A stretch of 64,000 nt of DNA from Patella vulgata. Lineage: Eukaryota > Mollusca > Gastropoda > Patellidae. The notes under the pieces were generated by a model. It did no database searches and was not told the origin of the DNA. It saw only the letters and a list, made by a program, of their open reading frames with translations. The stretch covers positions 59,665,459 to 59,729,458 of the forward strand of contig NC_065879.2 in NCBI RefSeq assembly GCF_932274485.2, given 5' to 3'. This document shows positions 34,278 through 46,059 of this stretch, in pieces; positions within the stretch are counted from its first letter, which is position 1; the number at the start of each line of letters is the position of its first letter. Both the position numbers and the translations under genes were made by a program.

Positions 34278-36364
34278 CACGTGTATGGTGGCCCATGGTC
34301 GCAATAGCGTTTTGGGGGTTATTTTTTGTATTTCATTTAAAATCATAAAAAATAAAAGTAAAAAAAAAGAAACATTTTTTTTTCTTTTGTTTTACAAAAT
34401 AGAAAAAATCTTTTTAAAATTTAAGAAAAAAAAAATCTTTTTAAAATTTAAGAAAAAAAAAATCTTTTTAAATTAAAAAGAAAAAAAAATCTTTTTAAAT
34501 TAAAATTTAAGAAAAAAAAAATCTTTTTAAAATAAAAAAAATAACATTTTAATTAAAAAAAAAAATAAGTGAAATAGAAAAAAATCAAAAAAAGAATTCT
34601 GCACGTGGCCCATCGTCGTAATAGTGTCTTGATTATCCAGACTAAGTATAAAATCAGCCTACGACAGCTATCATTCTACTCGAGTGACCAGAAATACCTC
34701 GTGGCCCATTGTTGCTATAGTGTCTCGATTATCCTATGTGGCATAACTCGAGCGACAAGAAACGAGTTTGTAGTTATCTCCCCTTCCGAAAGGAAAAGGG
34801 TTAACAGACATCAACACGTGAAACACAATTTTTCCACCCATGACGTCTATGGACTTGGATATATGTATTTATACATATGCAAGTCAATAGAAATGTATAA
34901 TTAATAGACTATAGAAGTCTAGCGTCATTTAGACTAGTTTATCCAGTCTAACTAGAACTAGGCCTACATACATAATGACGTTTGAAGTCATTGACTTTAA
35001 TGACACCATTCGGCCTACTAGTGCGCAAGGCCTATTCTCCCCTCAAAAGGCTTATGTAATGTTTTTAAAACACTTGGTCTCCCTGAGGTCGAATTTCAAA
35101 AGTAGTTAACAACTTTGAAACTAATCCTCGAAGTATAGGCCTACTACTACTAAGTAGCCGGGGGGGGCGAATGGTTAGCACGTGCGCGCTGTATCATAAA
35201 GCCTGTCATATCATAAAGCCCGTCATTGAGTCAACTGGCGTGATTTCGAATCCCCGGTTGTACGTGACAAGGAGTAGGGTGACCTGTCAAACATCGTGGG
35301 TCTGTCGTTCAGATTATCCTGTGTGGGATCTATGAAGAACGTATGGTATAGACTCGAGCGACAAGAAACCAGTCTATAGTTACCTCACATCAAGGCACAA
35401 GTAATTTTAACTAAAATCTATTAAAATTAAATTTTAAGTTACAGTCGATCTTCGTGAAACGCATAAATTTAAAATTTCACTTTGATTTTAAAATCTATGT
35501 TAGTGATTTTAGCTTCAGTTTTTGTGAAACCCCTGCTCTCCCTGAGGTCATCGCTAGTCCCCCGCTACGACCACAGGAACGGGTAAGAGGTGCGAAAGTG
35601 CGATGGCGGACAACATCAATTTCAAAGACAAAATAGAGCATGATAGCCTACGTGGACTTCGTCTGGGGCCTGTTTTACTAAGATAAAATTCAGATTTTAG
35701 TATTTGATTGGATAATAGATAATATTAGATTTATTTTAGTGCTTAGCTAATCAAAATTGAAGTATCTACAATTATGTTGACGTGAGATAACTACAGACTC
35801 GTTTCTTGTCGTTCGAGTTTATACGTTCTTCATAGATCCCACACATAATAATCGAGATACTACTGCAACAATGGGCCACAAAATGTTTCTGGTCGCTCTA
35901 GTCTAATGATAGCTATATACTGGGTCTGGATACTCAAGACACTATTGCGACGATGGGCCACGTCGGGAATTATTTTTTATCTTTTCTTTTTCAATTTTTT
36001 TTTTTTAATATTATTTATTTTTTATTTTTTTAAAAATATATTTTATTATTTTTTTTTATATATATATATATAGATTTTTTCTTTTTCATTTTAAAAAGAT
36101 TTTTTTTTTTTTAAATTTTAAAAAGATTTTTTTTTTAAATTTTTTAAAAAGATTTTTTTTTTTTTAATTTTTTAAAAAGATTTTTTTTTTTTTTTAATTT
36201 TTTAAAAAGATTTTTTTTTTTAAATTTTAAAAGATTATTTTTTTTTATTTTGTAAAAAAAAAAATGTTTCTTTTTTTTTTTTGTACTAATATTTTTATTA
36301 TTTTAAATGCAATACCAAAAATAACCCAAAAACGCTATTGCGACCATGGGCCACCATACACGTG
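34278..36364. mobile_element. Foldback element with long inverted arms
   Basis: A 2.09-kb unit whose ends read CACGTGTATGGTGGCCCATG inward on both strands and stay almost identical for about 65 bp. Each arm then has an (A/T)-rich array built on 'atctttttaaaatttaagaa' (34370-34590; reversed at 35960-36300), and a second inner part with 'ggcccatcgtcgtaatagtg' and 'gagcgacaagaaacgag' (34605-34790; reversed at 35780-35965). The word TGGCCCAT.GT.G..ATAG.GT occurs three times per arm, so the arms contain subterminal repeats. The centre holds a SINE fragment. No coding frame; no clear target duplication was seen. Structure resembles FB-type or long-TIR elements, by shape only. Confidence 0.85.
35161..35302 (+). 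mobile_element. SINE 5' fragment inside the foldback element
   Basis: Matches the head of the SINE family: G-run, cgaatggttagcacgtgcgc (box A side), box B text gatttcgaatcccc and gtgacaaggagtagggt, ending near 'acatcgtgggtctg'. A 16-bp internal duplication (atcataaagcc.gtcat twice, 35195-35230) is particular to this copy. The 3' half is missing. Confidence 0.85.
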
Positions 36365-38019
36365 ACTGGCCTAACCATAATCACCGAATTATTGTCTTAC
36401 ATTGTTATAGATTAGACATTTGTGGTTGGAATATTTTAGAGTGAATTTAAAATGCCGTATCATGCCGAAGATCCATTTGTGTGAGTTAGTTGTATTTTAC
36501 GTTGGCTTTCACCGAGGTGATATAGTAGATCCATTTAAGCTGCCTTTGTTTAAATAGGCCACGTGTCAACTAAAGAAGACCCAAGCAATTAACGCATTTA
36601 CTGGTAATTAGGATAACCCCGTAATATTTGATTATCACAAACTATTCTCTATAAGTACAGAAATACAAATGGTGCCAGTCATCTGTCGATATATTCATTA
36701 TTAGCTATATATATTATAATAATAACCATTTCTATACACAAAGAACAACTTTTGAAATTCACAGTGAATATGGAATTTTCCGATGACTAGGCATAACAAT
36801 AGATCGCCCTCGTTTCTCAGCCAATCAACGCTGGGGATCTTATTACCATGTACGGTTCCATGTACTACGGGCGTAGTATATGAGGTTAAACTTTGGCGCG
36901 AAAATTGCACGGGATTCATGGACATGAATATCAAATACACTTGATCATACGTGGAGTTCCTGATGCCGTTTGGTGAGTGATTGAACTGTCAATGTAATTT
37001 TAAAATACCTTTCTTATAAAAAATAAGTTAAACGATGTTAGACATTATAACCTTATCTTATCACAAACGTTTACCATCGAATAATTTATATTCATATTTC
37101 ATATCAAGTCAATTAAATCAACAAATAATACGAGGCTACTTTATTACAAAAAAACGTCGGTGAGCAAAGTTAATTGATTAATGGGTAAATAATAATTATA
37201 AACAACTGATGAGCAAAACTTAATTATATTATACAATTAACGTGTGTACGCACACGTTACATCTAGAGTGATGTCTTTGATCTGGCCGGCGTAAAAAAAA
37301 TATAATTACCTAATCAGCATTCTTAATTAATTTATGACCCCATGTCTGCAACTTTAGTTGGATAGATTAATGACAGATATAAACGACACTACACTTTTAT
37401 CAATACACAAAGATAGTTAGGTGACCCTTCCCAATCTGTTATTCCATTTAATTCTAACGTATATTGAGTTATTTTGTCGTACTTCATCTGTACGATCTAT
37501 TTCAGAGTAATGAAGTCAAATCCACATGCAGCAAAAAAGGCGCCGCACGATGGCTACTGGAAAACGAGATACAGTCGGCTACTCTGACAACGGATCGTCA
37601 TTTACAAATCGCGTTTCAATCATGTTTTACTTTTATGATACGTTTTGCATGACCACATCTTTTTACTCCTGTACTCTTTTACTCGGGGAAATCAGAACCA
37701 CAATACTCTTCTGACGAAAATGTATCTCGAATCGTTTGGACTGCACACAATGGTAGAGGTACTCTATGAAAAAGTCACTTTAAAACACAGTATTAAAATC
37801 GCTATCGTGAGAAAAGAAAGCGAGCGGTACATTATAAAACAAATTCTAAATTATTTCGTAGTCAATTGTTTTATTTGATTAGGGGATTAAGGAATCGGTC
37901 AGGCGTTAATGAATACACACGCCGGCTGTATATAGGTAATTAAGAAATAACCATTCCGAATATCCATTCGGTCACTGTGACGTCACTGGCGTCTGAGGGG
38001 ATTAAGAGTGTTTTCTATA
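36365..38019. other. No recognisable gene; repeat fragments
   Basis: Two repeat-derived parts are visible. 36480-36530 (gagttagttgtattttacgt, then ccaccgaggtgatat-like text) recurs at 59690-59735. 37090-37250 (caattaaatcaacaaataat, ctactttattacaaaaa) resembles 44310-44650 in the 4.6-kb insertion. Three overlapping frames at 37464-37878 are 60-77 codons long and have no domain. Confidence 0.5.
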
Positions 38020-38151
38020 AGTCGTTTTCACGACATTCAATTACTTTATTGAATGGCCAGGTATCCTCTTACAGTCCCATATATCAACTTTTGGTCTTCG
38101 AAGGAATTATTAGTGAGCAGAAATTCGTCCGTATATCCTTTATCACTCGTC

Positions 38152-38428
38152 GGGGGGTTGGATGGCTGAATGGTTAGCGTGCGCGCGCTGTATCATAAAG
38201 TCTGTCATTGAGTCGACTGGCGTGGTTTCGAATCCCCGGTTGTACGTGACAAGGAGTAGGGTCGCCTGTCCAACCTCGTGGGTTTTCTCCGGGTCCTCCG
38301 GTTTCCTCCCACTGCTGAAGACCCCTACGCGCAAGCGAATTATGTAAATAAAATTAAACCATATGTTAGTCCCGAAATGACCTAGTTTGTGTCGAGTGGA
38401 CGTTAAACCCCATTTCTCTCTCTCTCTC
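38152..38428 (+). mobile_element. tRNA-derived SINE, full length
   Basis: Reference copy for the family, 277 bp. Box A TGGCTGAATGG at 38163-38173 and box B GGTTTCGAATCC at about 38224-38235 mark a tRNA-derived head. The middle holds CTCCGGGTCCTCCGGTTTCC (38287-38306), a motif shared by several animal SINE superfamilies (V, Deu and Meta types; I cannot choose). The 3' part is 'cccgaaatgacctagtttgt', then GTTAAACCCC and a CT-run. Target duplication ttatcactcgtc at 38140-38151 and 38429-38440, perfect. The empty site survives at 43131-43150. Confidence 0.96.
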
Positions 38429-38499
38429 TTATCACTCGTCACATCAGTCAGTTATATAGAGAGATGACTCGTGTTTTCCTTTGGCGTTCGTCACTTCCG

Positions 38500-38729
38500 T
38501 GAGTCGACTGGCGTGGTTTAGAATCCCCGGTTGTACGTGGCAAGGATTAGGGTCGCCTGTCCAACCTCGTGGGTTTTTCTCCGGGTCCTCCGGTTTCCTC
38601 CCACTGCTAAAGACCCCTACGCGCAAGCGAATTATGTAAATAAAATTAAAATTAAACCATGTGTTAGTCCCGAAATGACCTAGTTTGTGTCGAGTGGACT
38701 TTAAACCCCATTTCTCTCTCTCTCTCTCT
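38500..38729 (+). mobile_element. tRNA-derived SINE, 5'-truncated
   Basis: Same family, starting after box A at 'tgagtcgactggcgtggttt'. It has the rest of the SINE to the CT-run. Target duplication cgtcacttccg at 38489-38499 and 38730-38740. It inserted only about 70 bp from the previous SINE. The empty site survives at about 47826-47838. Confidence 0.95.
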
Positions 38730-38880
38730 CGTCACTTCCGACTCAGGAAACCTGTATTACTCAGCTATCGTAGCAATGACCTCTGTGTTAAAATTATATT
38801 TGGAATGTGTTTAACCAGCTCTATCACATATGTGATAATGACTGACACCAATATTGTCCTTTAATATTATTAATACAAAA

Positions 38881-41373
38881 TATATAGGTTCATGTACCAG
38901 GCCTGTAGGATGGAAACGAAGTGTGCAGATTCTTTTACTAAACTAACGGACCGAGTACCGACTATATTTCCGATCCGAATGCTGCTAAGGGTCTCTGGGG
39001 TTTTTTTTATTACAAAATCGCGTATGAATAAATATGCATTTTAAGTGATTCTGAGGAGTTTTTACCAAATAAAAACAAAAGTTCAATTTTTATTTGAAGG
39101 CCCATGACAGGTTCTACAATATCTCTTTTACGATGAATAAGTTCTTAATTTCTAACTCATCAATAAAAGAGAACTAAATTTTATTTACTTGTAATATACA
39201 CAACTAAAAATAGTTGTTTATGTAACTGTAACTCGTGGCTTACTGTACTCCGAACAATAGAGGGTTCGAGTCTTAAAGGGACAATAACACTCTTGCTGGC
39301 TTGAAAGCTCCAGAAAATAAATAAACTCTCTATCTAAGTACTAGATGTTTAAGTGTCCCACCTGTTGTGTAAATTATCCATTACATCTTATTTTACTTGT
39401 CCAGAGGGTTCGAAAATATTTTTAAATCGAAGTTTCATTTGAAAAGGTTTACGTTAGACGTTTCAAACCATTATGTTGAATTTTTCAAAATTTTTAAATA
39501 AGGTGTGTTATGATGAAATTTGTATCATCAATTAATTGAAATATTGTAAAATAGTACAATTTGTTGACCAGAATAAAGATTGGTACATATTATTCAGTCA
39601 CAACAAGAGTGGTATTGAGCCTTTAAGATTTATATTTAATTGCCTAACTATAGACACTTTGAATTTAAATTCGCTGTTAAATTGGACACATTCAAGAACA
39701 CAATATTTTTTTATACAACTTTTACAAAGTACAATTGTGTGCCCAAATTTTCCCAGGTTTTTATTGGCGCTAGGAATATGTGTGCTAACTTCATTTCTAA
39801 CCCGGGTGCTGGAATACGGGTGAGAGATTCCGCTCGGTTTTACAGAAATAGGGAGATTGCAAAGCCCCCCCCCCTCCCACCCACAGGGTTGATAATTCGT
39901 ATCTGCCGCGCCACTTGAGGTACAGAACATTCATGCATCACACTCACAGTTTGTATTAAAATGCACAGAGCTATGATACGAAACAACGGCTAACTTATGG
40001 CCGTTCTTTTCAGCGGACATGCCATGTACAAGGATATATAAAAAAACCAATTTCAACAAATGGTTAACTTGACATAATATATTAATGAAGAATCGTCGAT
40101 CGTCACTAACTTACATGAAATGTATATTTTATTAATTTCGAAACTCAGCTGTATTTTGTAATAAATATACAAAGAAGTTTGTTTTATTTTACGAGGGAGT
40201 AAGTACAGTTAACCAATCCTTGATTGGCTGTGTCGAGATCTAGCCTAGTGATCCTCTTGATCAAAGCATCGGGATTTATTTTCGTGATATAATTCAGTTC
40301 AGGATTTATGAAATTGAGACTAAAAGCAAAGAACGGCGAGGTTAGTGCAAAAATATTCACACGTAATTGTTTATTTAGGTGACCTGTTTTTCTGCAGTGT
40401 TCAGAAAGACAAACGATGTGCTGTAGAGGAGTTTATTCATTATTCAAGTCGATGTTCGGCCTACCAGTACCACAATGTCGCGGTCAGCCGCATTGAACAG
40501 ACACTCGTTTTAGAAAAGCACTGTTTTGTTTAACCACTAGACTAATACAGACAGACATATCGAAATGAAGTCAAGTGTGTTTATTTTTATATTATTTCTC
40601 GGCGTTATTGTTTTTCTCGGCAAAGATAGGGCCTAATGACAGCTAGACCCGATTGGGCACGAACTACGAGTAGCCTACGATTACGAAGCCTGAAGCCTGC
40701 CTGAAGCCTTTACTGAAGGTACATACATACATGTAATTGATTCAGATTTAGCCCAAACGTCTACGTTTGTCTGGTCCCCTCCTCCACACAGCTTTATTTT
40801 TGTGTTTTTTAGCAACTCTACAGAAATGTAATACTTTAACAGAATAGGCTACAAAGAAATTATTTTTTGAAATTAAAAAAGTTTGGAATTTTAAGATGGG
40901 GTGGGTGTGTGTCAATGTTTCCATCGCGCAGCGATGGGATTGGGTGCAACTTAGCCACAAGAACGTAACTAAAAAAGTTGAGACATAACTGATGTGCTTG
41001 TTTTTAGCTACGATTGGGTGCCTTTAGTTTCACCTGGAAAACTTAATTTCTTTATTAAAGATACATTATATTAATTATATGGGAGATTAGATAAAGAGCT
41101 GGCAGTTCTCACTATAATACTAATAATAGTTAAAACTAGATAATGTTAAGGGGAATTTGCTGAAGATTTCAGTCAAATTGATCCATTCTGAACTGAGAAT
41201 TTAGCAATTGAATTTGGGCCTAGCCTCGATCATCATTACTAAAGGTGGTATGATAAAAAAACATAGTCGCGATTATCCATTTCTTGATTTAAAGGAGCTA
41301 GATCGCTAATATTTGGGACCTAGAAATTGACACAAATGGGTTGCAACGCATATACATTGTAATAATGTAATAT
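38881..41373. other. No recognisable gene
   Basis: About 2.5 kb without a domain-bearing frame. Frames at 39536-39930 overlap on both strands and share no known motif. A C-run lies at 39866-39875. 'ttaaccactagactaatac' near 40530 looks like a reversed tRNA box A but no cloverleaf or SINE body follows. Confidence 0.5.
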
Positions 41374-42214
41374 CATGGCCGCAGATCTTATTAAATTTTA
41401 GGGGGGGACACTTGGCTCGCGCCACAGGCGCTAACCGTTCTGCAGAAAATTTTGAAAGCAGGATGCCTGAAAACGCTATCTGAGACCATTTCTGAGCATT
41501 CTGCAGAGATGAACATACCGAGAATAAATTGTCGTTTTTGAGCGAGAATAATCAATATGAATAAGTCAAAAAGTAGTTATGAGGGCTGAGAGTGCAGGCG
41601 GACTGGTTATAGTTATATTACAAAAGTTAAAAATATTTATTATTAAAATTTAAAAATATAAACAGTAAACCACAGATGATATGGACTGATTAATCAAAGA
41701 AGTCCTCACAATATAGGGATATAGGTATGCTACTAAATTGCCGGTCACGGATGAAAATGTGATAAATAATTTCTCACGTGTCCAGCTCTGAGCATAAGCT
41801 GCTGAGGTCATGAAGAGATCATTCTCAGATCTGGGTTACATCAAAGACCGGGCATTTTTGAACCAAGGGGAAATATCCTCAGCCTGAAAATAGGACTCAA
41901 GTTTTGGGAGACGCTGACAGAGTACGGTGGGGGAAGGCACACGTCACATGCGCTACAGGCGCACATTTAGCGGGGGGGTCTTGGTGCCTCCCTCGGAAGA
42001 TTTTTTAAAATTAGGATGCCTCAAAATGCTATCTGAGACCATTTCTGGGCATTGTACGTCGGCATGTTCGGAAATATAGGCTACATTTCCCGGGCTGAAA
42101 ATAAGACTTTTGAAATTTTATCGATGCATTTTTCTTGGGGTAGGGGGGACGAGGCATATGAAATCCCCCCCAGTGAAAATCCCATCCCCCCCCCCCCCGG
42201 GATCTGCGGCCTTG
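41374..42214. mobile_element. hAT-like non-autonomous element, perfect 8-bp target duplication
   Basis: An 841-bp element. The left end is CATGGCCGCAGATC; the right end read inward is CAAGGCCGCAGATC, so 13 of 14 agree. TGTAATAT stands on both sides (41366-41373 and 42215-42222), a perfect 8-bp target duplication, as hAT elements make. Inside, two diverged direct repeats (about 41400-41520 and 41940-42060) share cgc.acaggcgc and atctgagaccatttctg; a C-run of about 14 bases lies next to the right end and a G-run next to the left. No coding frame. Confidence 0.9.
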
Positions 42215-42584
42215 TGTAATATGAATGTATATAAACTGATTTGCATTTAATCATTTCTGTTTTTACTGTAATTTCTAATCAGTTCTGTTCAACGAAATAC
42301 CCCAGAAGTCTCAATCGAATGGCAATCTCTAGCGTCTGGTTATTCCAGTCTACACCAAAAGTATTTATTGCACATGCGGACCAGATAAGAATATGACGTC
42401 GCCGTTTGACATGACTTGTAGAATATGTCTAGCCGAGTGCATTGTTACAAATGGCGCTGAAATGCATTATGGTACAGGATTTGTGCACCAATGGCATTGG
42501 CAATGGTAAAATGTTTATTTTGTCTTAAATACATGTATTGGATATCAGAAGCCCATCTTTTCCCGGTAAGATCACAACATCTAT

Positions 42585-42875
42585 GTTGATTTAAAGGACA
42601 ATATTGGTGCCAGTCATTATCACATATGTGATAGAGCTGGTTAAACACATTCCAAATATAATTTTAACAGAGATCATTGCCACGATAGCTGAGTAAAAGT
42701 TTTCCAAAATCGGAATTGACGAACGCCAAAGGAAAACACGAGTTATCTCTCTATATAACTGACTGATGTGAGGAGTGATAACGGATATACGGGCGAATTT
42801 CTGCTCACTAATAATTCATTCGAAGACCAAAAGTTGTTATATGAGATTGTGAGAGGATATCTGACAATTCATAAA
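42585..42875 (-). repeat. Repeat family R, reverse copy without SINEs
   Basis: Reverse-complement of the 38.04-38.87 kb copy with neither SINE: 'ttaaaggacaatattggtgc' at 42590 through 'tctctctatataactgactg' to 'gaagaccaaaagttg' and 'gagaggatatctgacaatt'. It is more diverged at the second SINE site (ttccaaaatcggaattgacg). Confidence 0.88.
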
Positions 42876-43019
42876 AAGAATTGACTGCCACTAGATAAGT
42901 GAACACGAAAGAAAAACAGAAAAAGTCTGTGCATTACCATATTTTTATAAGATATAGAATGAATATAAACAAGGGAATGTACGGACTATTTCTATTTTTC
43001 TTGTGTTCTCTTATCTAAT

Positions 43020-43162
43020 GACATTCAATTACTTTATTGAATTGTCAGGTATCCTCTTACAGTCCCATATACTGTATCAACTTTTGGTCTTCGAAGGAAT
43101 TATTAGTGAGCAGAAATTCGTCCGTATATCCTTTATCACTCGTCACATCAGTCAGTTATATA
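43020..43162 (+). repeat. Repeat family R, left half, with empty SINE site
   Basis: Corresponds to 38038-38452: 'acattcaattactttattga' to 'cacatcagtcagttatata'. It reads straight through ttatcactcgtcacatcagt where the 38-kb copy has a SINE. It ends abruptly at 43162; its right half resumes at 47795. Confidence 0.9.
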
Positions 43163-43484
43163 CACTACAGTGCTGGAGTTTGGGACTATAATCGCCGAAC
43201 ACCGCGGAAAAACACTCTATTTCACGGTGGAATCTTGGAGAATCGCTAGCGAAACGGCAGCTAGCCAAATCACCGCGAAATAGGGTGTTTCACGGTGAAT
43301 TATGGTGTTTCGCGATGAAACACGGTGAATCGCTTGAGTGCCGATATCATCCCGATGTAAGCATGTTGACGAAAAATGTAATTTATTTAAGTTGAATACA
43401 AGATATGTTAACCGTTGGCGAGGCAGCTACGGTCGTATTTCTAACACACTGTACATGTATAATGTGGTGCCACAATGTACGTGT

Positions 43485-45835
43485 ATGCAAACAATGAATA
43501 ACTTACAATTTTTTAAACGTATCATTTTATCTTATTGGCTGCTATCAAATCCAAACTTTAAATTATATTCGGTGAGATTTTACACATAATTTCATTACTC
43601 GCAGCTTCAGTTAATCTAAATCAACCATTCATAAATCACAGTGCCATACATGTAAATCACTCCGCAATGCGGTTAACCGTACGTCACGTGGTCAGAAACG
43701 CGCGAAAACATGAGATGTTGGGTTCGACACGGGGACTATATATTCTTACGCTGTGTTACTTGGCGAAAAGTATTTAGCAAATCTTGACTGTCACCGGTAT
43801 ATGATAATAATGTATTATGACGTATTAAAATAATATGGGTGGGAGGGGGTACACTGCGAAAGTCACAAAAGTGACAAATAGAACTTGCAACGGGAGTCGA
43901 AAGCGCTTTCAAATCAGACATAAGAAGCTCGTACTTAACGCAAAAATGAAATGAACGCGACACAAGTCTCCGATGTCAGAGAATATTAGTAAAGTATAAA
44001 CGCTATCAAATCCACACAAAAATCCAAGGCACTCATTTTATTTTAGAAAAGAATAACTGTAGGCTCGATAGAAAAGCCTATTCTTCATGAACCCCAAACC
44101 AATGGTAACTGTCAACTTGTATGTTGTCATTCTCGTGCAGATTTGTTTGAATAACAGAAATGTCCCGTGTATCAAAGAATAAAATCGCACGTAGCCACTC
44201 TTTGTTGTTTTTATGCGAATTCAATTAATCTAAAAGGGGCTCCGGCGCAATTTAAGGAATTATTTTTGAGCCAATATTAACCATCGCCGATTTTTTAAAT
44301 CATGGGATAAAGTCAATTAACAAACAATACGGGTCTACTTTATTACAAAAACATTGGTGAACTTACCATTTTGTCTAAAATCATAACGGTAATCAACAAA
44401 CAATACTATTGTTCTTTATTACAAAAACATCGGTGAACTATATTGTTTTTGTACATATTGTATTTATTTATTTGTTTGTACTATATGTTATACCTGATGA
44501 GTCTTTGGCTTAAAGGAATAAAGAATTTGAACTCGAACTAATCGATGTCGGGATGGCGAGCCAAGCTAGTTGATTATTAGGTAAATAAAATAATATAAAC
44601 AACCAATGAGTAAAAGTGATCTATTCTAATCAATTAAATAATATACAAGTCAAGTACCGGTATTACCTTAACCGTGGACGGGTTTGCTTGTGGACGGGTT
44701 AACGGACACTCAACTTACAAATATTAAATCATCGCTGTATTGGCACTGACTGACGGCACTTTGTGCACGGACTGTTGAATTCTCGTTTAATTTATTGTGT
44801 TAATTTCACTATTGTTTAAAATGTAAACAAAATCTTATCTCGAGTACGTAGTACCGTATATCGAGCTAGTCTAGTAAGTAGTAGGCTAGGTTAATCCAGA
44901 CTAAAACGAAAGTCCTTTTATTGTATTAATAACATTGGCTTCCGGTAGACTCGATTGTCATCTAAGGGATATTTTCTTTACGCGGTCTATTTATAGAACA
45001 GTAAAACGATTGTAAATATTGGCGCGATAAAAATTTAATTATAAGTCCAAGCTATTGTTGATAGAAAATAATAATGATTTACGTGTATCATAGATAATAT
45101 TAAGTAACAATAGAATGAAAATACTGTTTGTTGTTTTTCGAGTTTTAGGCCATTATTACTTATTTTATGCATATTTTTGGTATGAACTTTTTTGGACCAG
45201 TAAAATCTCATTCGGTCCAGCATTAGTTGGAATAATACCTGCCCAAATGTCCAGTAAAAAAAATATCATTTCGCATGGACTGCACGGTACATGTATATGC
45301 AGTAGGAAATCGACAAGCTGGACGTACAAAAGAATGGAATCATTCAGAAAGTGTACTCAAAATAAGTAAATTATAACGGGGTGAAGACGAGAATTAACAC
45401 ACTCGTGGATATTGTATAAATATATGAGGCGCATGTAATGTACACGTATGTGTGTGTGAAATGGCTTTATTCAATATCTGCTCCCACCGAAATGAATTGG
45501 GTGACATAAAGTAGATGTATATTGTCACAGCGGATATTATTCGCCGAGTAAAACAGCGTAAGAATATACATGTAGTCCCAATCTTTTGGCACGTTTTTGA
45601 CCACGTAACATACCGTTAAGCGACCCGCGGAGTGATTTACTGTTTGTGCTGTATGGATGATTGATTTAGATTAACCGAAGCTGCGAGTAATAAAGTAATG
45701 TATAAAAGCTCATCGTATATAATTTAAAGTTTGGATTTGATAGCAGCCCCAAATTGACGGATTATATCTAAGTTATAAACGAAGATGAATTGATATGTTT
45801 AAAAAATTGTAAGTTGTTCATAGTTTGCATACATT
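43485..45835. repeat. Inverted arms inside the 4.6-kb insertion
   Basis: Left arm 43485-43773 and right arm 45540-45835 are reverse complements of one another with moderate divergence: gcaaac.atga..aacttac, gctatcaaatccaaacttta, tactcgcagcttc, taaatcactccgc, tattcttacgctgt. The 1.8-kb middle has no coding frame; it includes two nearby direct repeats (44310 and 44390: acaatac...ttattacaaaaaca) related to 37.09-37.16 kb. Confidence 0.85.
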
Positions 45836-45980
45836 TTGGCCGGTGCTATCTATGTATAAAGTGCGTTGGGGAAAAAATCCTAACTGATACAGAATGCCGG
45901 TAAATGTCTTCCCGAGATTACCTCACTCATTTGTTATACGTCCACATTCATAATGTGAACGTATTATGCCGTCGCCCCTG

Positions 45981-45982
45981 TC

Positions 45983-46042
<60 letters not shown>
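45981..46042. repeat. TG/TATG microsatellite
   Basis: (TG)n interrupted by a short TATG run. Frames across it give runs of Cys and Val and are not genes. Confidence 0.95.
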
Positions 46043-46059
46043 TGTGGTTCGCCTACAGG

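Larger units (their letters stand above)
38020..38880 (+). repeat. Dispersed repeat family R, copy with two SINE insertions
   Basis: The most complete copy of a family found in four pieces here. Left part: gtatcctcttacagtcccat (38060) to the SINE site at 38151. Middle: acatcagtcagttatataga to gttcgtcacttccg (38441-38499). Right part: actcaggaaacctgtattac to accaatattgtcctttaa (38741-38866), with a CACATATGTG palindrome. Relatives are 42585-42875 (reverse), 43020-43162 (left half) and 47795-47965 (right half). Confidence 0.9.

Noticed and set aside
38163-38235. A true tRNA gene from box A and box B
   Set aside because: The boxes belong to the head of a SINE with target duplications; the acceptor stem does not pair.
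40525-40545. Reversed tRNA box A (ttaaccactagacta)
   Set aside because: No box B at the right distance and no SINE body.
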